Positions 52,901 to 61,866 of a stretch of 64,000 bases of DNA are shown one piece after another. Position 1 is the stretch's first letter, and each line of letters starts with the position of its first letter. The notes beneath the pieces were generated by a model, which saw only the letters and a program-made list of their open reading frames with translations, did not search any database and was not told where the DNA came from. The DNA comes from Listeria monocytogenes (GTDB lineage: Bacteria > Bacillota > Bacilli > Lactobacillales > Listeriaceae), in NCBI RefSeq assembly GCF_900187225.1, contig NZ_LT906436.1, positions 806,001 through 870,000 of the forward strand, in the 5' to 3' direction. Made by a program: the position numbers and the translations under genes.

Positions 52901-55900
52901 TGATTCCACCGACATATACTCAAATACTGTTGCTGATTATGAAAAAGTAAATATGGTTCGAATCAAAGTTAAAACACAAATTAATGCAGGCGAAACACAA
53001 ACCTTCAAAGTGCCACTTAAAGTAGATGAAACATTTGATTCAGCAACAGAAGGCAACAAAATTGGTGAACGTGATATTTACAACCCATATTACCGTGTAA
53101 TTACTAATACGTTCGCTGGTTCATTATCTGGAACAAAAGTTGGTGCTGAACTAGTAATTGGTGAAGTAGCAGGTATGCTATTTAATGATAAAGATGTTAA
53201 CGGTTCGTATGAAAAAGATAAAGGCGATGAACCATTAGCGAATGAAACAGTTGAGTTATACAAATGGAATGTATCCACATCTGAATATGAACCCGCCAAA
53301 GTAGGCGACAAAAATATAACTGCCACAACAGATAGCAATGGTAAATACAGTTTTGATTATAGTGATGGTGTTGGTTATGGTAATTATGCAGTGAAATTCC
53401 CAGACAAAGCTGGCTACCAATATACATTAAAAAATATTGGTAAAGATACTTCTCTAAATAGTGATGTACCTTACAGCGGAGCAGATAGAGGTTGGGCGAA
53501 ACAAATCAATCCAACTTTACCAAGCTCACAATATACAAATGCAGGTTATTATGCTTATAATCCGACGCAAGATTTAAAAGTTAACCTAGATGAAAAACAA
53601 GTTCAAATGGGTCGTAGCTTAGAAATCACTTTACCAAAAGTAGCCTCAACGACTGGACAAGCTGCCGAAGATACCATTGAACCAAGCTTCTTTAAAAATA
53701 TTAAAGCAACAACAAATGGCTACAAATGGACTGTTGCAGATACAAAAGTGGCAACAGTACAAACGCTAGCAGATGGTTCAGCAGCTGTAGTTGGCGTTTC
53801 TACAAACGATAAAACGATTGATGTAACAGATTTAACGCTTACTATTCAAGATATTTTTGGTACAGAACAAAGCTCTACAGCCCCAGTATATGTTACTGGA
53901 AAAGAGGGAACTGTTGCGCAACAAGATGGTTACACCATGGGTGCAGCTGACTTTTCATTGGAGTACAAAGAAGCCACTGAATTAACGAAAGCACAGGCCT
54001 TAACTCTTGCGAAAACAGCCGCTTTTGAAGAAGTAAAAAACGGTGTTAATTCAAGCGCAGAAGATTGTTTAGACTTAGTACAAGTGAACCAAACACAATT
54101 AGATGCCATAAAAAATGGTTCTAATCAAGGTGGCGTGTATCCATTAACTTACACGATAACAAAAGATAGCAAAACGGTTTCAGTCACTATTCAAGTAACT
54201 GTAGAGGATGATTTAACGGCAGTGAACGCGCATGATTCTACTATTTATATAGGAGATACATGGGAAGCGGAAGATAACTTTGATAGTGCAACAAATAAAG
54301 AAGGCGACACTAATGTAGCATTTAGTGATGTGACAGTTACAGGAACTGTAAACACTACAGTAGCTGGTGCTTATCCGGTTACCTACACATACAATGGTGT
54401 CTCTAAAAAAATTAATGTCACTGTCAAAGCTAAACAAACAGCAGTCAACGCGCATGATTCCGCGATTTATACTGGCGACACATGGAATGCCGAAGACAAC
54501 TTTGATAGTGCGCTTGATAAAGATGGTAATTCTGTCGTTTTTGCTAATGTAACAGTGGCAGGAAATGTAAATACAACTGAAGCTGGTACTAATACCATCA
54601 CTTATAGCTACGATGGCGGTTCGAAAACTATTACAGTTACTGTCTTAGAAAATAAGGAAGGTATCAGTGCACATGACTCTACTATTTATGTAGGGGATGC
54701 ATGGGATGCTAAAGATAACTTCGATAGTGCTTTTGATAAAGATGGTAACGCGGTTGACCTAGAAGATGTTACAGTCACAGAAAAACCAACCGTTGATACA
54801 ACAAAAGCAGGTGCTTACGAAGTCACTTACAAGTATGGAAAAGTATCGAAAAAAATCACTTTAACAGTGAAAGCTAAATTAACAGCAGTCAACGCACATG
54901 ATTCCGCGATTTACATCGGAGATACGTGGAGTGCAGAAGATAACTTTGACAGTGCGCTGGATAAAGATGGCAATTCCGTCGCTTTTGCTGATATCGAAGT
55001 TAAAGGAACCGTTGATACAGACAAAGTTGGAACATATCCAGTCACGTACACATATGACGGTGTCTCAAAAACAATTAATATCCAAGTAAAAGACATCTTA
55101 ACAGCAGTGAACGCGCATGATTCTGAAATTTATATAGGGGACAACTGGAATGCCAAAGATAATTTTGACAGTGCCAAAGATAAAGACGGAAATACAGTAA
55201 ATTGGAAAGACATCAATGTTTCGGAAAATCCAGCAGTTGATTTAGAAACAGTTGGTGTTTACCAAGTGACTTATAGTTATGGCGGTGTTTCGAAGACAAT
55301 TAATCTGACTGTCCATCCAAGAAAAACAAGTTTAGAAGTTCATGACTCCACAATGTATACAGGAGATAAATGGAAAGCAGAAGACAATTTTGATAATGCT
55401 ACAGATAAAAAAGGTGACCAAATTCCTTTCAAAGATGTCACTGTAACCGGACAAGTTGATTCTAAAACAGCAGGCACGTATGAAATAACCTATATCTATG
55501 ATGGAGTGAAAAAAGTAGCACACATCACTGTAATCCAAAACCAAGCACAAATCACTGTAAAAGATAGCGTTATCCCATATGGAGAAAAATGGGAAGCAGA
55601 AGCTAACTTTATAGGCGCGACAAACCGAGATGGTGTAGCAATTCCTTTCTCCAAAATCCAAGTAGAAGGTAAAGTAGATGTAAATAAAGCTGGTACGTAC
55701 AAAGTGATTTACACGTATGATCCAAATGAAGGAACAGCAGATGCAGGCAAGAAGCAACTTTCTGTCACAGCTAACATTCAAGTAGAAGCAGAAATTGTAA
55801 AACCTATAAAACCAGTTGATCCATCAAAACCAACAGATCCTAAAAAACCAGTAAAACCATCAACTCCAACAAAACCATCAACAGAAAAAACACCATTAAA

Positions 55901-56066
55901 AGTAGTTGATAACAAGCAACATACAAGAACATATGAAGAAGCAAAACCATTACCAAAAACAGGTGACCAAACAAATACTTGGGTAATATGGACAGGCGTA
56001 TGCTTGCTAAGTATGAGCTTGCTTCTATGGGTGGTAATGAGAGGGAGAAAGAAAAACTATCAGTAA
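49959..56066 (+). CDS. 2035-residue LPXTG wall protein with SdrD-like domain and seven Ig-like repeats
   Basis: A very large surface adhesin-like protein. Residues 1-35 form the signal peptide (HYLMLLMAFFLVLGQLNL, ending VFA). A long beta-rich region follows to about 1060. An SdrD/Cna-B-type domain (GMLFNDKDVNGSYEKDKGDEPL...TTDSNGKYSFDY) lies at about 1066-1175. Seven Big_3-like repeats of 72-80 residues occupy about 1417-1945, most carrying HDSxIYxGDxWxAxDNFDSA. Then come a Pro/Lys-rich wall-spanning linker (KPVDPSKPTDPKKP), LPKTG at 1998-2002, a membrane segment and RGRKKNYQ. It should be linked to peptidoglycan by sortase A. The ligand is unknown. Single gene with its own terminator. Confidence 0.93.
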   Translation: MIKATRARHYLMLLMAFFLVLGQLNLTALNVFAKENGNDELTYEVQSKLTEDKKSADLTIKVTPKSDQVKILTIETPDGEKREGQEVSYKAEKNGTTNFLINYQNTSEEKAETKTYTASYEVSDIVSEDGVNKDSDTEKETEKEDANIQPPSTTNNTKNIKSLKSGQTTVELKIPDYDQTAWANGDIKEVTATVNFGDSTSTGKKVNFTLPDGMRFVSLPVPSNYQAGTNEDTGVLSYLGASDPLGIAITSVEVPNKETAYSQATFGTVSYELSPGTEKASFKFSVRVDAAKYYGPTDLADPIKTEVYKGEASTPVASADQAIRAEGNKVVGYADQNHVKTMFRTWYNDQRLSEVLASTDTTDSYNYTKSYSVVNGSNSLDSRGAAVYIAKNIEVTLYYPEGMEFVNVVNNAGTVLKENSNVTITNYPSENKVVINNKHLNNSATSNSIYGVKYKVPKGTPAGTYSTAKAPHAVITTYDGEVFESDALTTNPNDLTTIAPLDTCKVVDTTENKMTLTTANGQLNPNNETWAGSIQINNKKSAGVKKNQMYQIKFDPNWEAYMVNIPFDSTISGNKISEVQYKTNLNDAFRTFDGALIKNNNQMYRLDAKAVGLEEGEYFTEVKANVGDFAPGYQSTEASATYRWNSTASYGKIKPGVTSVQYEGAIWDADDESNTKVSGISTYKVSSAESTVANGTAAFYNKAGTKVKTASAGETINTKATLVLHDYPYGTRTVLNDPEVYLHALEGTTIQPSSIKLTDQGGKDVNFTVEQETANNGDKVYALKTTDVSVGVYVGYPTKHKYLNISYDTTFDVTLNKSINMDAQQVIAWGANVTPATGTNTFSDLGLDVNKNGRDNDKLLSVNSSTLSIPKQDTVTVETFLSVAGEGDKAAYMEGEDSTVSYFSPGTDADYTVKITNTSSGNASTFELYIPIPKTGQDFGSKFQSEPFKWDMKLNGALPVNAEQQDQFDVSYATTATGDNYDSTDIYSNTVADYEKVNMVRIKVKTQINAGETQTFKVPLKVDETFDSATEGNKIGERDIYNPYYRVITNTFAGSLSGTKVGAELVIGEVAGMLFNDKDVNGSYEKDKGDEPLANETVELYKWNVSTSEYEPAKVGDKNITATTDSNGKYSFDYSDGVGYGNYAVKFPDKAGYQYTLKNIGKDTSLNSDVPYSGADRGWAKQINPTLPSSQYTNAGYYAYNPTQDLKVNLDEKQVQMGRSLEITLPKVASTTGQAAEDTIEPSFFKNIKATTNGYKWTVADTKVATVQTLADGSAAVVGVSTNDKTIDVTDLTLTIQDIFGTEQSSTAPVYVTGKEGTVAQQDGYTMGAADFSLEYKEATELTKAQALTLAKTAAFEEVKNGVNSSAEDCLDLVQVNQTQLDAIKNGSNQGGVYPLTYTITKDSKTVSVTIQVTVEDDLTAVNAHDSTIYIGDTWEAEDNFDSATNKEGDTNVAFSDVTVTGTVNTTVAGAYPVTYTYNGVSKKINVTVKAKQTAVNAHDSAIYTGDTWNAEDNFDSALDKDGNSVVFANVTVAGNVNTTEAGTNTITYSYDGGSKTITVTVLENKEGISAHDSTIYVGDAWDAKDNFDSAFDKDGNAVDLEDVTVTEKPTVDTTKAGAYEVTYKYGKVSKKITLTVKAKLTAVNAHDSAIYIGDTWSAEDNFDSALDKDGNSVAFADIEVKGTVDTDKVGTYPVTYTYDGVSKTINIQVKDILTAVNAHDSEIYIGDNWNAKDNFDSAKDKDGNTVNWKDINVSENPAVDLETVGVYQVTYSYGGVSKTINLTVHPRKTSLEVHDSTMYTGDKWKAEDNFDNATDKKGDQIPFKDVTVTGQVDSKTAGTYEITYIYDGVKKVAHITVIQNQAQITVKDSVIPYGEKWEAEANFIGATNRDGVAIPFSKIQVEGKVDVNKAGTYKVIYTYDPNEGTADAGKKQLSVTANIQVEAEIVKPIKPVDPSKPTDPKKPVKPSTPTKPSTEKTPLKVVDNKQHTRTYEEAKPLPKTGDQTNTWVIWTGVCLLSMSLLLWVVMRGRKKNYQ
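54211..55790 (+). repeat. Seven tandem repeats of about 216-235 bp within the wall-protein gene
   Basis: Repeat starts are near 54214, 54438, 54658, 54879, 55095, 55323 and 55545, each coding a variant of AVNAHDSxIYxGDxW. The first five are close to one another; the sixth and seventh (EVHDSTMYTGDKW, TVKDSVIPYGEKW) have diverged. Confidence 0.88.
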
Positions 56067-56108
56067 GAGGAACTAACAGGTAAAGGAAAGACAATAAGAA
56101 GGTAAAAT

Positions 56109-56144
56109 AAATACCGACCAGAAAAATCTGGTCGGTATTTTTTA
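56109..56144. terminator. Intrinsic terminator after the giant wall-protein gene
   Basis: Stem aaataccgaccaga/tctggtcggtattt around aaaa, with a T run. Confidence 0.92.
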
Positions 56145-56202
56145 TCGAGAAATATAGAAGTTAACTGATGTTTTTTGGAGATAAAGCTATTCATTTGTTA
56201 AT

Positions 56203-56460
56203 TCAGTACAACCACCAAACCACAACTCCAACAGTCCAAACCATCGCAAGCGGCACTAAAATCCGGAACTTCGGTTTTTGTGTTTTATGGTGAAACAACT
56301 GCATCGACATCCAACTACCAAACGCCCCACCAAGAAATGCAGAGAAAAGCAGCACAGATTCAGGTATCCGGTAAGCGTGTTTAATTGCTTTCCGTTTATC
56401 AATAGCGAATAATAGAAAAGAAATAAGCGTTATCGCGATTAAATATATTGTTAAAATCAT
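56203..56460 (-). CDS. DUF1294 membrane protein
   Basis: An 85-residue protein with three hydrophobic segments and the DUF1294 pattern: FAIDKRKAIKHAYRIPESVLL, then LGGAFGSWMSMQLFHHKTQKPKF. Its function is unknown. RBS AAGGGGGA about 8 bases before ATG 56460. It faces away from ridA. Confidence 0.82.
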   Translation of the reverse strand: MILTIYLIAITLISFLLFAIDKRKAIKHAYRIPESVLLFSAFLGGAFGSWMSMQLFHHKTQKPKFRILVPLAMVWTVGVVVWWLY

Positions 56461-56538
56461 TTAGGAATCCCCCTTCATTGCTAAAACAAACTATATTGAT
56501 TAGAATAAAAGCATACCATAAAAGAAAGCAGGGATAAA

Positions 56539-56916
56539 ATGGCAAAAGAAATTATTCAAACATCGTCAGCACCAAAAGCACTTGGACCATACTCGCAAGC
56601 TGTAAAAGTGAATGGACTTATTTTTACATCAGGTCAACTTGGTATTAACCCGGCTACCGGCGAATTAGTAGTAGGCGCGACAAAACAAGCCGAACAAGCA
56701 TTTAAAAATTTAGCAGCAGTATTAGAAGAAGCTGGTTCTGGACTGGACAAAATTATTAAAGCAACTGTTTTCTTCAAAGATTTAAATGAATTTAAGGCTG
56801 TGAATGAAGTTTACGCCACGTTCTTTTCCAGTGATTTTCCTGCGAGAAGTGCTTTCCAAGTAGCGAAATTACCGCTAGATGCTGAAATTGAAATCGAAGT
56901 TATCGCAGAAGCATAA
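56539..56916 (+). CDS. ridA: RidA-family reactive enamine/imine deaminase
   Basis: A 125-residue YjgF/YER057c/UK114 protein that hydrolyses reactive 2-aminoacrylate-type intermediates. It contains APKALGPYSQAVKVNGLIFTSGQ at the start, the conserved Arg in FPARSAFQVAKLPLDAEIEIEVIA at the C-terminus, and normal length. RBS AGCAGGGATAAA. It is followed by the promoter of the SAM riboswitch transcript. Confidence 0.92.
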   Translation: MAKEIIQTSSAPKALGPYSQAVKVNGLIFTSGQLGINPATGELVVGATKQAEQAFKNLAAVLEEAGSGLDKIIKATVFFKDLNEFKAVNEVYATFFSSDFPARSAFQVAKLPLDAEIEIEVIAEA

Positions 56917-56932
56917 ATATTCAGAAATAAAT

Positions 56933-56962
56933 TTGACAACCACGAGAAATAAACGATATAAT
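56933..56962 (+). promoter_or_regulatory. Sigma-A promoter of the SAM-riboswitch transcript
   Basis: A consensus TTGACA (56933-56938) and TATAAT (56957-56962) are separated by 18 bases, immediately after ridA and about 20 bases before the aptamer. Confidence 0.88.
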
Positions 56963-56981
56963 AAGAACCAATTACATAGTA

Positions 56982-57077
56982 ACTTATCAAGAAAGGTGGA
57001 GGGTTCTGGCCCCGTGAAACCTTGGCAACCGGAAGTTTCACGGTGCCAAATCCAGCAGGTAACACTGACAGATAAGG
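56982..57077 (+). ncRNA. SAM-I riboswitch (S-box) aptamer
   Basis: It begins with CTTATCAAGAAAGGTGGAGG and continues with the conserved blocks GGCCCCGTGAAACCTTGGCAACC, TGCCAAATCCAGC and CTGACAGATAAG. The P1 helix is CTTATC/GATAAG. It should shut off the MetE-like gene when S-adenosylmethionine is abundant. Confidence 0.96.
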
Positions 57078-57098
57078 CACGCGAATCAGGTAAATTAC

Positions 57099-57139
57099 TC
57101 TTTCCCTTAAAAGCTGTCTTTTAAGGGAAAGTTTTTTTT
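57099..57139 (+). terminator. Expression-platform terminator of the S-box
   Basis: Stem ctttcccttaaaag/cttttaagggaaag with a 4-base loop is followed by TTTTTTTT. Confidence 0.94.
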
Positions 57140-57173
57140 GTACATAAAAATAAAACGAATTGAGGCGAAGGAA

Positions 57174-58277
57174 ATGAATCAAGTAGCTCCATTTTATGCA
57201 GATCATGTGGGAAGTATTTTACGCACAAAGGGAATTAAAGACGCACGAGAGAAATTCCAAAGTGGCGAAATAACAGCCTTAGAGTTGCGCAAAATCGAAA
57301 ATACAGAAATTAAGTATATCGTCGAAAAGCAAAAAGAAGTCGGCTTAAAATCAATCACAGATGGCGAGTTTCGCCGTGCTTGGTGGCATTTTGACTTCTT
57401 GGAGAATTTGGATGGGGTAGAAGGATACGATGCGGCTGGCGGCATTCAATTCAGCAAAGTCCAAACAAAATCGCATTCGGTAAAAATCACAGGACCAATT
57501 GACTTTACGACACATCCATTTATAGAAGATTTTATTTTTCTCAAAGAGGCTGTTGGTGACAATCATGTCGCGAAACAAACCATTCCAAGTCCAGCGATGC
57601 TCCATTATCGCGGGGATATAGAGTATCAGCCTTATTTAGATGATGCAGAGAAGTTTGCCAATGATTTAGCGACTGCGTATCAAAAAGCGATTCAAGCATT
57701 TTATGATGCCGGTTGTCGTTACCTGCAATTAGATGATACGTCTTGGAGTTATTTATGCTCTGATGAACAGCGTGAAGTCGTGCGCCAAAGAGGTTTTGAC
57801 CCAGAAACTTTACAAGAAACATATAAAAATCTTATCAACGAAGCAATAAAACATAAACCAGCTGATATGGTTATTACGATGCACATTTGTCGTGGGAATT
57901 TCCGCTCCACATGGATTGCTGAAGGTGGTTATGGTCCAGTTGCAGAAACGTTGTTTGGCAAACTAAATATCGATGGTTTCTTTTTGGAGTATGATAATGA
58001 ACGTTCTGGAGATTTTGCGCCACTAAAATATGTTACCCGTCCAGACTTGAAAATCGTTCTAGGCTTAATTACATCCAAAACAGGTGAATTAGAGGACGAA
58101 GCAGCCATTAAAGCACGGATTGAAGAAGCGAGTGAAATTGTGCCTCTAAGCCAGTTGCGCTTAAGCCCGCAATGCGGTTTCGCCTCGACAGAAGAAGGAA
58201 ATATTTTGACGGAAGAAGAGCAGTGGGATAAATTGCGATATGTTGTCCGGCTTGCGAATGATATCTGGGGCGAATAA
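57174..58277 (+). CDS. MetE C-terminal-like protein (YxjG/YxjH type)
   Basis: A 367-residue protein of the cobalamin-independent methionine synthase family, equal to the catalytic C-terminal barrel only. The zinc ligands are seen in MHICRGNF (His and Cys) and SPQCGFAS (Cys). RADHVGS-like opening FYADHVGSILR and DGEFRRAWWHFDF match Bacillus YxjG/YxjH, which are also S-box controlled. A role in methionine salvage or methyl transfer to homocysteine is likely; the methyl donor is not known. ATG 57174 has GAAGGAA just upstream; an ATG-free extension to 57138 runs into the terminator. Confidence 0.88.
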   Translation: MNQVAPFYADHVGSILRTKGIKDAREKFQSGEITALELRKIENTEIKYIVEKQKEVGLKSITDGEFRRAWWHFDFLENLDGVEGYDAAGGIQFSKVQTKSHSVKITGPIDFTTHPFIEDFIFLKEAVGDNHVAKQTIPSPAMLHYRGDIEYQPYLDDAEKFANDLATAYQKAIQAFYDAGCRYLQLDDTSWSYLCSDEQREVVRQRGFDPETLQETYKNLINEAIKHKPADMVITMHICRGNFRSTWIAEGGYGPVAETLFGKLNIDGFFLEYDNERSGDFAPLKYVTRPDLKIVLGLITSKTGELEDEAAIKARIEEASEIVPLSQLRLSPQCGFASTEEGNILTEEEQWDKLRYVVRLANDIWGE

Positions 58278-58286
58278 TAAATGAGG

Positions 58287-58320
58287 AGAACTAGCCGAAG
58301 AGTTTGTGCTAGTTCTTTTT
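58287..58320 (+). terminator. Intrinsic terminator
   Basis: Stem agaactagc/gctagttct with a 12-base loop and TTTTT. Confidence 0.85.
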
Positions 58321-58381
58321 GTGTCTTTACAAAAAGGGCGACTAGGGATAGAATAGATGTTCTAGAAGGAGGGGGAGCCCT

Positions 58382-59482
58382 TTGGACGATAAATTACAAA
58401 AGAAATTGACCTTATTACCTGAATCACCAGGTTGTTATATTTATAGAGATGAAAATAATGAAATTCTTTATATTGGCAAATCTAAATGTTTGAAAAACCG
58501 CGTAAAGTCTTATTTCCATAGCAAACAAATTGGAAAAACTGCAAGACTAGTCAGACAAATTCGAGATTTAGAATTAATTATTACAACTTCCGAAAAAGAA
58601 GCTTTACTACTCGAAATGATTTTAATTCAAAAATACCAGCCACCTTTTAATATCCAGTTAAAAGAAGGGACGAGCTACCCATATATCAAAATTACGAATG
58701 AAAAAAATCCGCATATCGAAGTTGTATTTGAAGTAAAACGAGACGGTGCGCATTATTTTGGTCCTTATCCAGGTCGTTTTTCAGCAAGACAAACGGTGGA
58801 CCTAATTGAAAAATTGTTTCCACTTTGTCGATGTGACGGTAAGCCAGGGCGACCATGTTTGTACTACCATCTTGGATTGTGCCTAGGTCCATGCCAAGCC
58901 GAAATTGAGCCGGCTGTTTATAAAAAACAAATCCATAAAATTAGTCGGTTTCTTGAAGGTGACGTGAAAAATGTGAAAGATAAACTACTGGGGGACATGT
59001 TAACTGCAACCGAAAATCTCGAATTCGAAAGAGCTGCAGAACTTCGAGATAAAATACACGCTATTAATGAGACAATCGAAAAGCAACATATTATTTTTCC
59101 TGGCCTAAAAAATCGGGATATCATTGGTTGCTATGAACAAGATAATTATTTAAGTGTCTTCGTTTTCTTCGTTCGAAATGGTGCAATTAATGGAAGTAAA
59201 TGGCACGTTTTCCAAGTCGAAAAAACCCTTCAAGAAGAGTTAGCCACGTTTCTCAATCAATTTTATGAAGATCCTAACAACATTCAACCAAAAGAGTTGT
59301 TAATCGCTGAAAAAATAGATAAAAGCTTGCTGAATGAGCCGCTTAGAAAAGCTTGTTTATTTCCACAAAAAGGCAGTAAAAAGAAACAAGTAGACCTGGC
59401 TATCGAAAATGCTAAAAGTGCTTATATTGCATACGCAAAAATGAAAGAATATGATTTTGAAATACAACTAAACAATCATTAG
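58382..59482 (+). CDS. UvrC N-terminal-half paralogue (GIY-YIG nuclease plus UVR)
   Basis: A 366-residue protein homologous to the first half of excinuclease subunit C. The GIY-YIG domain (PGCYIYRDENNEILYIGKSKCLKNRVKSYF) is followed by the Cys-rich cluster region (PLCRCDGKPGRPCLYYHLGLCLGPC) and the UVR motif (ENLEFERAAELRDKIHAI). The RNase H-like 5' nuclease and helix-hairpin-helix domains of full-length UvrC (about 600 residues) are absent. It could make only the 3' incision, like E. coli Cho. The start is TTG 58382 with GGAGGGGG just upstream. The frame is intact and has its own terminator, so it is not an obvious fragment. Confidence 0.82.
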   Translation: MDDKLQKKLTLLPESPGCYIYRDENNEILYIGKSKCLKNRVKSYFHSKQIGKTARLVRQIRDLELIITTSEKEALLLEMILIQKYQPPFNIQLKEGTSYPYIKITNEKNPHIEVVFEVKRDGAHYFGPYPGRFSARQTVDLIEKLFPLCRCDGKPGRPCLYYHLGLCLGPCQAEIEPAVYKKQIHKISRFLEGDVKNVKDKLLGDMLTATENLEFERAAELRDKIHAINETIEKQHIIFPGLKNRDIIGCYEQDNYLSVFVFFVRNGAINGSKWHVFQVEKTLQEELATFLNQFYEDPNNIQPKELLIAEKIDKSLLNEPLRKACLFPQKGSKKKQVDLAIENAKSAYIAYAKMKEYDFEIQLNNH

Positions 59483-59512
59483 AAGCTAATTTTTAACGAT
59501 TAGCTTCTTCTC
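59482..59512 (+). terminator. Intrinsic terminator
   Basis: Stem gaagctaat/attagcttc with an 8-base loop and a T-rich tail. Confidence 0.82.
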
Positions 59513-59566
59513 TTTGTTGTGTTGAAAATCTTATCTTAAATAACTATGGTCAATAACCTACCCTTA

Positions 59567-59575
59567 TGGTAAAAT
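59567..59575 (+). promoter_or_regulatory. Extended -10 promoter of the amino-acid transporter
   Basis: TGGTAAAAT is an extended -10 (TGnTAAAAT) located about 75 bases before the start codon. No good -35 is visible. Confidence 0.5.
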
Positions 59576-59651
59576 CTTACGAGTACGGAAAAAATTTATG
59601 CTACATAAAATATTTAATTAAAGTTAAACACATATAGAGGGAGGACACAAT

Positions 59652-61094
59652 ATGAAGAAATTTTCACGCTTCATACTAATGATGGCAATCGCTTGTGTTG
59701 CCGCATTTATTTTCACAGGAAACGGGTTAAATGCAAAAGCTGCGGAAGAAACTTACTTGATTGGTACAGACACAACTTTTGCACCTTTTGAATTTGAGAA
59801 AGATGGAGAACATGTCGGCATTGATATGGACATCCTAAAAGCAATTGCAAAAGACCAAAACTTTAAATATGAAATCAAAGCAATGGGATTCAACGCAGCA
59901 GTACAAGCACTAGAAGCTAACCAAGTAGACGGTGTTATCGCTGGGATGAGTATTACAGATGAACGTAAGCAAAAGTTTGATTTCTCTGATCCATACTTTG
60001 ATTCTGGTGTCGTTATGGGGATTTTGAAAGATAACGACGAAATCAAGACATATGACGACTTAAAAGGAAAAAAAGTAGCTGTTAAAACAGGTACAGAAGG
60101 TTACGCCTTCGCAGAAAAAATCAAAGATAAATATGACTTTGATATCGTTGTGTTTGACGACTCAGCTCAAATGTATGACGATGTTAAAACAAGAAATTCT
60201 GTAGCATGTTTTGATGATTATCCCGTACTAGCTTACGGCGTTCAAACAGGAAACGGCTTAAAAATTGTTACTGAGAAAGAAAAAGGAAACTCCTATGGTT
60301 TTGCTGTCAACAAAGGCAAAAATCAAGAACTTTTAGAGAAATTCAATGCTGGATTAGTTAATATTAAAGCAAGCGGCGAATATGAAAAAATTTTAAAAAA
60401 CTATTTAGGTAAAAATGCGATTAAAGAAAACACAACTGAAAAAGGCTTTATGGGGATTATTAAATCTTCATGGCCAGCACTATTGTCCGGTTTATGGTTG
60501 ACGATTAGATTAGCCGTAGTTTCGCTAATTATCGCCTTCATTATTGGTATTACATTCGGATTTATGAAAGTGAGCAATAGCAAAATCTTGCGCGGAATCG
60601 CTACTGTTTATGTAGATATTTTCCGAGGAACACCATTAATTGTACAAGCATTCTTCTTTTACTTTGGGATTCCGGCAGCACTTGATTTCAGGATGCCTGT
60701 ATTCTTAGCTGGAGTTATCGCGCTAAGCTTGAACGCTGGTGCCTATATGGTCGAAATCGTTCGCGGTGGGATTCAATCAGTCGACAAAGGACAAATGGAA
60801 GCAGCAAGAAGTCTTGGTTTACCACATAAAAAAGCTATGATGAAAGTTGTTCTACCGCAAGCTATTCGAATGATGATTCCATCCTTTATTAATCAATTCG
60901 TTATCACGCTCAAAGATACATCGATTATGTCGGCAATTGGACTCGTCGAACTAACGCAATCAGGTAAAATTATTATGGCGCGTACATTCGAAAGTACTTG
61001 GACATGGCTAATCATCGGAATTATGTATCTTATCGTTATTACCATTTTAACGAAAATATCCGATCGTTTAGAAAGGAGATTGCGAAATGACTAA
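59652..61094 (+). CDS. Amino-acid ABC transporter: binding protein fused to permease
   Basis: A 480-residue fusion protein. Residues 1-31 are a signal sequence, 35-260 a family 3 solute-binding domain ([50 protein letters not shown]), and 270-478 a HisM/GlnP-type permease with the EAA loop [24 protein letters not shown]. GlnP-like fusions put the receptor outside the membrane without a separate lipoprotein. The polar amino acid carried, perhaps glutamine, cannot be fixed from sequence alone. RBS AGAGGGAGGACACAA. It overlaps the ATPase gene by 8 bases. Confidence 0.92.
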   Translation: MKKFSRFILMMAIACVAAFIFTGNGLNAKAAEETYLIGTDTTFAPFEFEKDGEHVGIDMDILKAIAKDQNFKYEIKAMGFNAAVQALEANQVDGVIAGMSITDERKQKFDFSDPYFDSGVVMGILKDNDEIKTYDDLKGKKVAVKTGTEGYAFAEKIKDKYDFDIVVFDDSAQMYDDVKTRNSVACFDDYPVLAYGVQTGNGLKIVTEKEKGNSYGFAVNKGKNQELLEKFNAGLVNIKASGEYEKILKNYLGKNAIKENTTEKGFMGIIKSSWPALLSGLWLTIRLAVVSLIIAFIIGITFGFMKVSNSKILRGIATVYVDIFRGTPLIVQAFFFYFGIPAALDFRMPVFLAGVIALSLNAGAYMVEIVRGGIQSVDKGQMEAARSLGLPHKKAMMKVVLPQAIRMMIPSFINQFVITLKDTSIMSAIGLVELTQSGKIIMARTFESTWTWLIIGIMYLIVITILTKISDRLERRLRND

Positions 61095-61815
61095 ACTTAA
61101 AGTAACTGGCCTGAAAAAGAGTTTTGGCGCAAATGAAGTGTTAAAAGGCATTGATATAGAAGTAAAAGAAGGCGAAGTAGTTTGTGTAATCGGACCTTCT
61201 GGCTCAGGTAAAAGTACATTTCTTCGTTGTATGAATAACCTGGAAGAAATTACAGCAGGTGAAGTAGTTGTTGATGATTTTAATATTACTGATAAAAAAG
61301 TAGATATTAATAAAGTTCGCGAAAATATCGGCATGGTTTTCCAACATTTTAATCTTTTCCCACATTTGTCTGTTTTGGAGAACATCACATTAGCTCCCGT
61401 TGAATTGAAAAAAATGGATAAAGAAGCCGCGAAAAGTAATGCCTTGCGTTTATTAGAACAAGTAGGATTACGAGAAAAAGCGGAAGAATTTCCTAATCAA
61501 CTTTCCGGTGGGCAAAAACAACGGGTGGCGATTGCGAGAGCACTTGCAATGGATCCTGACATTATGTTGTTCGATGAGCCTACATCAGCCCTCGATCCAG
61601 AGATGGTGGGTGAAGTTTTAGGCGTTATGAAAGAATTAGCTAAAGGCGGCATGACGATGATGATTGTTACGCATGAGATGGGCTTTGCTCGTGAAGTTGG
61701 CGACCGAGTTATCTTTATGGATGGTGGCTATATTGTTGAAGAAGGCAAGCCGGCTGATATTTTTGATAACCCAACCAATGAAAGAACAATTAGCTTCTTA
61801 GATAAAGTATTATAA
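61087..61815 (+). CDS. glnQ: Polar amino-acid ABC transporter ATP-binding protein
   Basis: A 242-residue ATPase of the GlnQ/HisP type. Motifs in order: GPSGSGKST (Walker A), [10 protein letters not shown] (Q-loop), [15 protein letters not shown] (signature), [14 protein letters not shown] (Walker B) and IVTHEMGFA (H-loop). It partners with the fused binding-protein/permease encoded just upstream, overlapping it by 8 bases; its RBS AAAGGAG lies inside that gene. Confidence 0.92.
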   Translation: MTKLKVTGLKKSFGANEVLKGIDIEVKEGEVVCVIGPSGSGKSTFLRCMNNLEEITAGEVVVDDFNITDKKVDINKVRENIGMVFQHFNLFPHLSVLENITLAPVELKKMDKEAAKSNALRLLEQVGLREKAEEFPNQLSGGQKQRVAIARALAMDPDIMLFDEPTSALDPEMVGEVLGVMKELAKGGMTMMIVTHEMGFAREVGDRVIFMDGGYIVEEGKPADIFDNPTNERTISFLDKVL

Positions 61816-61818
61816 ACA

Positions 61819-61866
61819 GAAAAGCAAGATGACTTTGGAATTTCCAAAAGCATCTTGCTTTTTTTA
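61819..61866. terminator. Bidirectional intrinsic terminator
   Basis: Stem aaaagcaagatg/catcttgctttt, extended inward by ctttgga/tccaaaag, lies between glnQ and the convergent amidase gene. Confidence 0.9.

Noticed and set aside
54211-55790. CRISPR-like array from regular spacing of about 220 bp
   Set aside because: The units are coding Ig-like repeats in one long frame; no short repeats with unique spacers exist in the window.
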